From: an uncultured candidate division WPS-2 bacterium
GTDB lineage: Bacteria > Vulcanimicrobiota > Vulcanimicrobiia > Vulcanimicrobiales > Vulcanimicrobiaceae
Assembly: GCA_937927945.1 (NCBI GenBank)
Contig: CALEYW010000019.1
Span: forward strand, 6,953-70,952
Reading direction: 5' to 3'
Length of the DNA stretch: 64,000 nt
The stretch's first letter is position 1, and each line of letters starts with the position of its first letter. This document shows, piece by piece, positions 8,229 to 14,953 of this stretch. The notes beneath the pieces are model-generated. The model saw only the letters and a list, made by a program, of their open reading frames with translations, did not search any database and had not been told where the DNA came from. The translations under genes were made by a program, and so were the position numbers.

Positions 8229-8597
8229 TCAGCCCTTCCCAACGTGGAAGACGTAGTCACCTTCGGTCGTGTGCGTGTCGACGGAGAGGACGTGCCACTT
8301 CACTTTGTAGGTCCCGGCCGGCAGTTGCTTGAGGTTGACATCGAGCTCGGAGCGGTTGCCGGGGTCGATCGCCGCCGGCGCGGCATTAACGGCGGCTCCC
8401 GCTTGATCCGTCACCGTTACCGTGCTGAACGCGGGTTCCAGTTGCTGCGTGAACCACAGGTGCATGACGCCAGGTGAGGTCGGCACCGTGCTGCCGACGG
8501 CGGGATCGGAATGGTCCAGAAAGGCGTGTGCGAGTACGGCGGCGGGGACGAGCAGCAGCGCGAGGACCACCGTTGTCGCGAAGATGCGCGCGATCAT
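8229..8597 (-). CDS. copC: CopC-type periplasmic copper-binding protein
   Basis: A 122-residue exported protein of the CopC/YobA family. The signal peptide (1-23) ends at VLAHA, so the mature protein begins with the histidine used for copper in CopC. HAFLDHSDPAVGSTV near the N terminus and WHVLSVDTHTTEGDYVF near the end carry the second set of histidine/aspartate ligands. The ATG overlaps the preceding stop (ATGA), with GGGGGA before it. It sits directly before the CopD fusion, the classic pairing for periplasmic copper handling or uptake. Confidence 0.9.
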   Translation of the reverse strand: MIARIFATTVVLALLLVPAAVLAHAFLDHSDPAVGSTVPTSPGVMHLWFTQQLEPAFSTVTVTDQAGAAVNAAPAAIDPGNRSELDVNLKQLPAGTYKVKWHVLSVDTHTTEGDYVFHVGKG

Positions 8598-9541
8598 GAT
8601 TTCCCCCACAGATCTTGGTTGATCATAGGCTTGCCGAAGAATGTCTTGTTGGCGAAATCGTCGAGGAAGAAATGGAACTGGACGAGGATGCCCGTGTGCT
8701 GTATCTGCCGCGTGGCGTAGTTGGCGGGGATCATCGCCTCGATGCCGAGCTGCCAGTTGTAGTTTTTGTCCCAAAATAGGACACCCGGCGCGATCGTACC
8801 GGTCGTCGGGCCGATGCTCGGGCTCGTCATGGCCACCTCGACCAGCGGCACCATACGCGAGACGAAGCCGGGTAAGTTCAGCGCCTTTACGTGCTGCTGC
8901 TGATACGGAAACGAGTACTGCAGCGACGCCGCGTAGTTGATGGTATTCGGACTGAGGTTCGGCGAGTCGGAGATACCGTAGCCGACCTCGCCGGTGAGTG
9001 CGAACGGGCGCAAGAAGTCCGAGTGCGAATCGCCGAAGCCTTTGCCGATGTAGAAGGTCGGCGCCGTACTGCCGACGCTCGCGATCGCGCCGGCGTTCAG
9101 CAACTGCCTCGAACCGGTGCCCGGCAACTGGCGGACAACGCCCATCGACCACGCGACCTCATGGTCTTCGTCGCAGGGATGCTCGTCCTTGAGCGTGATC
9201 GTCGTGTTGTCCCAGCCGTTGAGCTTTCCGTTGGGGTTACTCTGCGTGATGTAGTCACCGTTGATGGCGACACCCAGATCTTGCGTGATCGTCTTATCCC
9301 ATTCGTAGGCGTAGACGAGATCTTGGCCGCCCCCCGGCAGCGGCGTGAATTGCACGGTCGGCAGCGATAGCTCGTCGCCGACGCCGGGATCGTCCATCGT
9401 CAGGGTGGCGGGGAACACGCGGTTTCCGCAGATGACGTGCGCCTCCGCGGGGTCGCGCACGGCAAGCACCAAGACAGCTGCACCGCAAAGCGTGAGGATA
9501 AGCGCCAAAAGACGCGCGCCAACATTCTGGCGTCGAAACAT
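8594..9541 (-). CDS. Exported barrel-like protein of the copper module
   Basis: A 315-residue protein with an N-terminal signal anchor (about 10-34, ending AEA-H). Beta-rich sequence follows, with alternating hydrophobic strands and aromatic girdles (YAYEWDKTITQDLGVAI, NYAASLQYSFPY, ending VQFHFFLDDF). This looks like an outer-membrane or periplasmic beta-barrel of the kind annotated as transporter-like in copper operons. Paired cysteines (HVICGN, HPCDED) could form a disulfide. A GGAG lies 6 bases before the ATG. Its stop overlaps copC, so the two are translationally coupled. Exact role unknown. Confidence 0.65.
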   Translation of the reverse strand: MFRRQNVGARLLALILTLCGAAVLVLAVRDPAEAHVICGNRVFPATLTMDDPGVGDELSLPTVQFTPLPGGGQDLVYAYEWDKTITQDLGVAINGDYITQSNPNGKLNGWDNTTITLKDEHPCDEDHEVAWSMGVVRQLPGTGSRQLLNAGAIASVGSTAPTFYIGKGFGDSHSDFLRPFALTGEVGYGISDSPNLSPNTINYAASLQYSFPYQQQHVKALNLPGFVSRMVPLVEVAMTSPSIGPTTGTIAPGVLFWDKNYNWQLGIEAMIPANYATRQIQHTGILVQFHFFLDDFANKTFFGKPMINQDLWGKS

Positions 9542-9604
9542 GATGACTCCTTCGCGAGGATGAAATGAGGCAATCGGCCCGCCGGAACGACGGGTCAGCC
9601 GGGA

Positions 9605-10240
9605 CTACGCGAAGGTTGGCGGGGGACGATTCGGCCGGAATAAGCAGTACGTCAGTTCATGCGAGGTTGCGACTGCAAGTGAGAAGGGTTTGGGGCGCAA
9701 CGGCTCTTGCGGTCGTCGCGTGATGAATGCGGCGCTGACGAGTCGTAGGATCTCCGACTCGACTCTGCGTAGCGCGAATGCCCCGAGGAGAAGCGCGAGG
9801 AGCGCGCAGAGCGCCGAGACCGCTAGGTGCCAGCCATCGACGACCACGTTCTCTACGAGAACGGTCGTCGCCGCGAACGCGATCTGTGTCAAGAGCGCGA
9901 CGGCTGTCAGTGCGCGACCGTTGCGAAGCGCCCCGCGCAGGAGCGCGATACGGCGGCGGCGCTCAGACGGCTTGTGCCAATACAGGTCGACGGCGGCCGG
10001 GCCGAGGGCGCCAAGGACGACAAGGAGATACACCCAGTGGAGCGGGTGTGCGATCACCGCGAGCACACCGTCGTCGAACGCATCGAAGACGAGGTGACCG
10101 ATCAGCGCCGACGCAAGCGTCAAGGAAAGATAGGTCCACCAACTCCGGCGCACACGTCCGCTCGGTAGCTGCACCCCCATGCGGTTCGCTAGCATTGCTC
10201 CCGAGCCTCCACCCTGCGAAGCCTGGGACTCGGCAACCAT
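9605..10240 (-). CDS. Small integral membrane protein, unknown
   Basis: A 211-residue protein with about four membrane segments: YLSLTLASALIGHLVFDAF, WVYLLVVLGALGPAAVDLYW, ALTAVALLTQIAFAATTVLV and LAVSALCALLALLLGAFAL. Several histidines lie at segment edges. The start is uncertain: GTG 10240, or an ATG 15 codons later (MLANRMGVQ). It is 63 bases upstream of the barrel-like gene and may begin the copper operon. No family is recognised. Confidence 0.55.
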   Translation of the reverse strand: MVAESQASQGGGSGAMLANRMGVQLPSGRVRRSWWTYLSLTLASALIGHLVFDAFDDGVLAVIAHPLHWVYLLVVLGALGPAAVDLYWHKPSERRRRIALLRGALRNGRALTAVALLTQIAFAATTVLVENVVVDGWHLAVSALCALLALLLGAFALRRVESEILRLVSAAFITRRPQEPLRPKPFSLAVATSHELTYCLFRPNRPPPTFA

Positions 10241-10786
10241 CGAGCGGTCAGGAGGCGACGGAGTCGGCGTGCCGGGCGACGACGAGTTCGCCGCGCATCG
10301 TCCAAGCGACCGCGGTGATCTTTTCGTCCGCTGGGCATGGTCGGTTCCGTCACAAAAGGCGGCGCCGAACTGCCATTAAGGCTAAGCGTGCCGAAGCTTT
10401 TGTGCCTAATGTGAGTCTGAATTCCAACCCTTTCGTCTGCGAGGACCTATACCGTAACCTACACCTTTGGAACGCAATCTTCGGTCCCGCCTTGCGTCGC
10501 AAACACAACGATATCGCTTGGCAGCTTTACGACGCAGTAACGATCAGTCTGCACTCTCGCCGGGTGCTAAAAACTTTAGCCCGTCATCCAGATGGCCTCT
10601 GGTGGTACGACTGTTGATAGAACGCCTACCTGCTGGGCGCGTCTTTCAAGCCTTAGCGTGCTTTAAAATCCGCTTCGTGCGGTGACCCCAACATTGACCA
10701 GCAGATCGAGTCGGTGAGCGACAGGTACGTGCGTACGCTCGTCGCCGAAACGCCTGCGGCCGCCGACGTAGCCGTCCCTTCGCTCG
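10241..10786. other. Mostly non-coding gap inside the transposon
   Basis: Apart from the weak candidate at 10411-10617, no gene is convincing. Base composition is lower in GC than its neighbours between about 10360 and 10600, which suggests a separately acquired fragment. It separates the copper module from the molybdenum/tungsten module. Confidence 0.45.
10411..10617 (+). CDS. Possible small gene or gene fragment
   Basis: From a GTG at 10411 the frame reads 68 residues with natural-looking composition (FVCEDLYRNLHLWNAIFG, LRRKHNDIAWQLYDAVTISL), unlike the Arg/Pro-rich frames around it, and with lower GC. No ribosome site is seen and no family recognised. It could be a remnant of a longer gene. 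Confidence 0.3.
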   Translation: MSLNSNPFVCEDLYRNLHLWNAIFGPALRRKHNDIAWQLYDAVTISLHSRRVLKTLARHPDGLWWYDC

Positions 10787-11278
10787 TTACGGGAGCGGGG
10801 CATTCTCGAGCTCGACGTCGGTCACGTTTCGCACCCAACGGGCTTCGCGTTTGTCGAACGGCACGATGAGGCGATAGGGACCGACCGCCGCCGGCAGCGG
10901 GGCGCCGTCGCGCGTGTCCGCGATTAGCACGACGCGATCGGTGAACGACGCGTCGAGCTCGGGGAGCGTGAAGAGCACGTGGTAGTTGTCGGACGCACCG
11001 ACGACGGCGTAGCTGAGCATCGCCTTGCCGCGCACCGGATTGCCGTGCGGCGCGCCGGCGCGCACGAGCAGTTCGTCCAACGATACTCCGGTGTAGCGGT
11101 TCGTGTGTCCCCCTTCATCGGTCGCAGAGATCGTGCGTCGCGGCAGCCCGGCGAGGGTCGTTGCGTTAATCGCGACCCGAAACGGGCTCGGCGCAGGTGC
11201 CGGCGGGTGCGTCTGCGCATTCACAGGCGCGACCAACGCGCACAGCGCTAGGACGGCGACCGCAACAAGCGCTTTCAT
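10787..11278 (-). CDS. Exported small molybdopterin-domain protein
   Basis: A 163-residue protein with a signal peptide (MKALVAVAVLALCALVAPVNA-Q). The rest resembles the sulfite-oxidase/YedY-type pterin-binding fold in short form (TLAGLPRRTIS, YTGVSLDELLVRAGAP, GYRLIVPFDKREARWVRNV-like tail). The catalytic cysteine expected in full enzymes is not evident, so it may be a partner or binding protein. The ATG at 11278 is chosen because it begins the signal peptide. It is co-directional with the molbindin gene eight bases upstream, in a molybdenum/tungsten context. Confidence 0.7.
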   Translation of the reverse strand: MKALVAVAVLALCALVAPVNAQTHPPAPAPSPFRVAINATTLAGLPRRTISATDEGGHTNRYTGVSLDELLVRAGAPHGNPVRGKAMLSYAVVGASDNYHVLFTLPELDASFTDRVVLIADTRDGAPLPAAVGPYRLIVPFDKREARWVRNVTDVELENAPLP

Positions 11279-11286
11279 GGTCTGCG

Positions 11287-11493
11287 TCAGCCTTTGCCGA
11301 TCATCACTTCGGTCGACTTGATGATGACGGTGACGGGGTCGCCATCTTTCAGTCCTAGCCGTTCTACCGAGGCGCGCGTGATCGTCGCGACGACATCCGC
11401 CGGCTCTACGCTCACGGCGACCTCCGCCATGATCGTGCCGAGGTTGAGTCCAGTCACGCAACCTTTCAGCTGATTTCGGGCGCTCAGTTCCAT
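11287..11493 (-). CDS. mop: Molbindin (single TOBE/Mop domain)
   Basis: A 68-residue cytoplasmic protein of the Mop family that binds molybdate or tungstate as an oligomer. It starts MELSARNQLKGCV, with the characteristic SARNQLKG and a GTIMAEVAVSVEPADVVATI core. A GGAGG lies just before the ATG at 11493. It is divergent from the regulator and transporter genes. The transporter ATPase (14200) lacks the usual C-terminal TOBE domain; this separate domain may replace it or buffer metal oxyanion. Confidence 0.9.
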   Translation of the reverse strand: MELSARNQLKGCVTGLNLGTIMAEVAVSVEPADVVATITRASVERLGLKDGDPVTVIIKSTEVMIGKG

Positions 11494-11542
11494 CACGTTC
11501 CTCCAGAACGCGGGCGACGCAGGATAGCGTCGGCCGCTGGGA

Positions 11543-11576
11543 GCAAGGATCATTGCCTATGGCAAGGATCAGTGCC
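11543..11576 (+). promoter_or_regulatory. Putative operator: direct and inverted repeats at the regulator start
   Basis: GCAAGGATCATTGCC (11543-11557) recurs as GCAAGGATCAGTGCC (11562-11576), a 19-base period. The junction TTGCC-TAT-GGCAA (11553-11565) is palindromic. The block overlaps the start of the HTH regulator, between it and the divergent molbindin gene, and so suits autoregulation. Confidence 0.5.
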
Positions 11577-12539
11577 TCCCAGGTTCATGCCCTGCGGCTC
11601 GGCCGAGGACTCTCGCAGCGCGCCCTCGCGCGCAGCGCCGAGATCACCCGGCAAGCCGTCGGCGCGATCGAGAACGGCAACATGCAGCCCAGCGTCGGGA
11701 TCGCGCTTGCCTTGGCGCGGGCGCTCGGCACAACGGTCGAGGAGCTCTTCGGCGGCGCGCAGGCGGCAGTGCCACCTACGCGCATCGCGACCGCGACTAT
11801 CGCCGGCCGAACGGTATCGCACGCGCTCGCCGAGGACTACCTGGCGATCGAGCCGGCCGAGTCCCTATTGCCCACCGTCTTTCTCGCTGGGTGCGACCTC
11901 GCCGTTGGCTTGCTTTCCCGACACGCGATGATACGGTCGCGTGACGTCCGCGTGCTGTGGCTGCAGATGACGAACGGCACGGCGCTCGACGCTCTCCTCG
12001 ACGGAACGGTTCATGCTGCGGTCGTGCACGGCGAGCTTACGCCCCCACAGGCGAAGCGGATGCAACGGTTCCTGCGCTTCGAGCTCGGAACGACGCAGGA
12101 GGGTTGGCTGCTCGCGCCCGGCAACCCGCTCGGGCTGCGCGGCGCACCCGATCTGGCGCGCACCAAGGCACGGCTCGCCAACCGTCCGGCAGGCTCGGGC
12201 GCGCGCCGTTTGCTGGATTCGAAGCTGCGCGAAGCCCGACTCGACCCGCGCCGCGTCCTCGGCTACGAACGCGAGTTGCACGGACAGCTCGATGCCGGCC
12301 GAGCGATCGCCCAGGGGTTCGCCGACGCGGCGATCGGCACGGCGAGCAGTGCGCGGCTGTTCGCGTTAGACTTCGTTCCGCTGCGCGAAGAGCGCTGCAC
12401 GCTGTTCGTGCCGCGCCGGTCGGTTGCGACCCCAGAGATGCGCGCGCTGCTCGACGCCTTGCGTTCCACTGCCTACCGCCGCGACCTCGAAGCCCTCGAC
12501 GCCTATGACGCAACCCGCACAGGAGAACTCATCGCATGA
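11559..12539 (+). CDS. XRE-type HTH regulator with periplasmic-binding-like sensor domain
   Basis: A 326-residue one-component regulator. Residues 5-65 are a Cro/CI-type helix-turn-helix (LRLGRGLSQRALARSAEITR, then GAIENGNMQPSVGIALALARAL). Residues about 80-320 resemble a PBP-like ligand domain, which in this family senses oxyanions or cofactors. The ATG at 11559 is preferred over the TTG two codons earlier. Its stop overlaps the next ATG (ATGA) of the transporter, which it probably controls with molybdate or tungstate as effector; that ligand is inferred. Confidence 0.8.
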   Translation: MARISASQVHALRLGRGLSQRALARSAEITRQAVGAIENGNMQPSVGIALALARALGTTVEELFGGAQAAVPPTRIATATIAGRTVSHALAEDYLAIEPAESLLPTVFLAGCDLAVGLLSRHAMIRSRDVRVLWLQMTNGTALDALLDGTVHAAVVHGELTPPQAKRMQRFLRFELGTTQEGWLLAPGNPLGLRGAPDLARTKARLANRPAGSGARRLLDSKLREARLDPRRVLGYERELHGQLDAGRAIAQGFADAAIGTASSARLFALDFVPLREERCTLFVPRRSVATPEMRALLDALRSTAYRRDLEALDAYDATRTGELIA

Positions 12540-13450
12540 ATCGTCACTCATGGCTCGTCGCGTCGGCGGCGCTGCTCGCGTTCCCGCGACCGGCACGCGC
12601 ACAAGCGCTCACCCCGCTGGACGTCGCATACGCTGGCTCGATGGGCTCGATGATGGAAGGCCCGATCAAGACGCAAGCCGCGCAATTGCTCCAGGTCGAT
12701 TTCCACGGACGCGGCCAAGGGTCCGACGCGCTCGCGCAGCTAATCGTCGGCGGCAGCATCGCGCCCGACGTGTTCATCCCGGTGACCCCGAGCCCGATGC
12801 TGTTGGTGCTCAAGGCCGGGAAAGCGACGACGGCGGTGCCGGTCGCGCGCACCGAGATGGTCATCGCGTACAGCCCGAAGAGCAAATACGCGCAAGCCTT
12901 CGCCGACGCGGCCGCCAGAAAGCGCGGCGCGATGCCGTGGTGGCAGATCCTCGCGCAGCCCGACGTCCGCTTCGGGCGGACCGATCCGGTCACCGATCCG
13001 CAGGGCCGCAACATCATCTTCACGCTGCAGCTAGCGGAGACGTACTACAGGCAGCCTGGCTTGGCGAACAAGATCTTGGGGCAGACGGTGAATCCGGCAC
13101 AGATCTTCACCGAGCCCAGCGTGCAGGCGCGATTGCAGAGCGGCGAGATCGATGCTGCATCCGCCTACAAGATCCAGCCCGGTCCGTTCAACATCCCGTA
13201 TGTCTCGTTGCCGCGCGAGATCAACCTCGCAGACGACGCGCTGCGCGCGCATTACGCCCAGGCGACGCTCGACCTCAACGGCAAGACGTTTCATCCAGAT
13301 CCCCTGCTGTATTACGCGGCCGTCATAGCGGGCTCGGCACATGCGGACAAGTCGAACGCCTTCGTCGCGTGGTTGACCGGCGCCGGACAGGCGATCTTCA
13401 AGCAGTACTTCTACGACCCGCCGACCGGAGCGGCGACCCTGCACGCCTAA
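12536..13450 (+). CDS. wtpA: Tungstate/molybdate ABC transporter binding protein (WtpA/ModA type)
   Basis: A 304-residue exported binding protein with signal peptide ending ARA-Q (about 1-23). The family hallmarks are VAYAGSMGSMMEGPI near the mature N terminus and FGRTDPVTDPQGRN (about 143-156), which matches the GR(S/T)DP-x-DP-G signature of WtpA-type tungstate/molybdate proteins. ATGA overlap with the regulator and AGGAG before the start. The permease starts ten bases after its stop. Whether it prefers tungstate or molybdate cannot be told from sequence. Confidence 0.88.
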   Translation: MNRHSWLVASAALLAFPRPARAQALTPLDVAYAGSMGSMMEGPIKTQAAQLLQVDFHGRGQGSDALAQLIVGGSIAPDVFIPVTPSPMLLVLKAGKATTAVPVARTEMVIAYSPKSKYAQAFADAAARKRGAMPWWQILAQPDVRFGRTDPVTDPQGRNIIFTLQLAETYYRQPGLANKILGQTVNPAQIFTEPSVQARLQSGEIDAASAYKIQPGPFNIPYVSLPREINLADDALRAHYAQATLDLNGKTFHPDPLLYYAAVIAGSAHADKSNAFVAWLTGAGQAIFKQYFYDPPTGAATLHA

Positions 13451-13460
13451 CCAGGGGCGC

Positions 13461-14207
13461 GTGATTCGACGCGCGGCGGCGGTCGTTTTTGCGATCGCGT
13501 TGCTCTACCCGCTCGCCGGGCTGTTCGCCCCGGTCGGGCCGTGGCGTTGGGGCGGGACCGAGACGGCCGGCGCCGTCTGGATCTCGCTCAGCCTGACGGG
13601 GATCGCGATGGTCATCGTCGTCGTGCTGGGAACGCCGATGGCGCTGTACGTCGCGCGGTCCTCGACGCGCGAACGGCTGTGGTGGCAGGCGGTGCTGTTG
13701 ATCTCAGTGCTGCTGCCGCCGCTCGCGCTCGGGATACTGCTTTCGCTCGCCTTCGGCCCGCACGCGCTGGGCGCGTTCCTCGACCGCTTCGGATTGCAGA
13801 TGACCAACACGCCGCTGGCCTTCGTCGTCACGCAGACCTACGTCAGCATCGGGTACTACGTCCTCGGGGCGATCGCGGCGCTCGACGGCGTCTCACCAAG
13901 GCTCGAGTTGCAAGGTCGGCTGCTCGGGCACGGTCCGTGGAGCGTTTTCTGGCGGATCACGTTCCCGCTCGCGCGCCTCGGGTTCGCGGTCGCGCTCAGC
14001 TTAGCGTGGGTCCGGTCGCTGACCGAGTTCGGCGCTATCGTGATCACCGCGTACTATCCGGCGGGCATGCCGGTCGCACTTTGGACGAACCTCGAGAACT
14101 TCGGCCTTCCGGCGGTGATGCCGCTGCTGCTCGTCTTCCTCCTCACCGCGCTCCCGCTTCCGTGGCTCGCCCACATTCTCGCCCAGCGCCGGTTCGCACG
14201 TGCTTGA
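13461..14207 (+). CDS. wtpB: Molybdate/tungstate ABC transporter permease
   Basis: A 248-residue membrane permease with about six segments. The cytoplasmic EAA-type loop is seen as ELQGRLLGHGPWSVFWRITF (about 148-167), which docks to the ATPase. The GTG at 13461 lies ten bases after the binding-protein gene. The end overlaps the ATPase gene by eight bases. Length and layout match ModB/WtpB. Confidence 0.88.
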   Translation: MIRRAAAVVFAIALLYPLAGLFAPVGPWRWGGTETAGAVWISLSLTGIAMVIVVVLGTPMALYVARSSTRERLWWQAVLLISVLLPPLALGILLSLAFGPHALGAFLDRFGLQMTNTPLAFVVTQTYVSIGYYVLGAIAALDGVSPRLELQGRLLGHGPWSVFWRITFPLARLGFAVALSLAWVRSLTEFGAIVITAYYPAGMPVALWTNLENFGLPAVMPLLLVFLLTALPLPWLAHILAQRRFARA

Positions 14208-14898
14208 TGCCCGCGTGGTCAAACGCCGCGAAGGCTTTACTGTCGACGTCTCACTACGGGTCGCGGCGGGCGAGGCCTGCGGTCTCTTCGGCGCGTCCGG
14301 CGCCGGGAAGAGCACCGTGCTGGCGTGTCTCGCCGGTGCGGAGACCCCCGATGACGGAGTGATCCGGCTCGACGAGCTGACGCTCTTTCCACCTCCGCTC
14401 CCGCTCCATCGGCGGCCGATCGGCTATCTCACGCAGGACGCGAGCCTCTTTCCGCACCTGGACGTGTCGCAGAACGTCCGCTTCGGCCTCTCGAACGGCG
14501 TCGCCGGCGGGAGCGAGGACTGGATCGCGGAGTTGCGCGAGAAGCTGCAGATCGGTTCGATTTGGCACCAGCCGGCGCATGCGATCTCGGGCGGGCAGGC
14601 GCGCCGCGTCGCGCTAGCGCGGATGCTGGCGCGCAGGCCGCGGCTGGTCTTGCTCGACGAGCCGTTCAGCGGGCTCGACCGGCACCTCGTTCGTGAGTTG
14701 ATCGCCGCCATCGCCGAATGGCACGCGCTGCTCGGGTTCGCCCTGCTCGTCGTCGATCACGACGCCGAGGTGTTGGCGCGGATCTGCCCGCGCGCGCTGG
14801 CGATCGAAGAGGGCCGCGTCGTGCAGTCCGGTGCGTGGGACGCGTTACGCGCGCAACCCGCAACGCCGCTGCTCGCGCAGCTGCTCGCGCCGCTTTAA
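14200..14898 (+). CDS. wtpC: Molybdate/tungstate ABC transporter ATPase, TOBE-less
   Basis: A 232-residue ABC ATPase. Walker A GASGAGKST (about 31-39), Q-loop YLTQD, signature ISGGQARRVALARML, Walker B LVLLDEPFSGLD and switch-region VVDHD are all in place. ModC/WtpC proteins are usually over 340 residues with a C-terminal TOBE oxyanion domain, which is absent here; the free-standing molbindin at 11287-11493 carries that fold instead. The GTG at 14200 overlaps the permease. It completes the regulator-wtpABC unit. Confidence 0.88.
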   Translation: MLDARVVKRREGFTVDVSLRVAAGEACGLFGASGAGKSTVLACLAGAETPDDGVIRLDELTLFPPPLPLHRRPIGYLTQDASLFPHLDVSQNVRFGLSNGVAGGSEDWIAELREKLQIGSIWHQPAHAISGGQARRVALARMLARRPRLVLLDEPFSGLDRHLVRELIAAIAEWHALLGFALLVVDHDAEVLARICPRALAIEEGRVVQSGAWDALRAQPATPLLAQLLAPL

Positions 14899-14953
14899 GC
14901 TGAGATCAAATTCCCACCTGTGCATCCAGGAAATGCGGGCTTAGGAGAGTGTC

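Noticed and set aside
9778..10617. Long plus-strand frame opposite the 9605-10240 membrane gene
   Set aside because: The first two-thirds is Arg/Ser/Pro-rich antisense sequence; only the last 68 codons look protein-like and were listed separately at low confidence.
14531..14560. GGTTCGATT as a tRNA T-loop
   Set aside because: It lies inside the transporter ATPase gene and no acceptor or anticodon stems pair around it; no tRNA found in the window.
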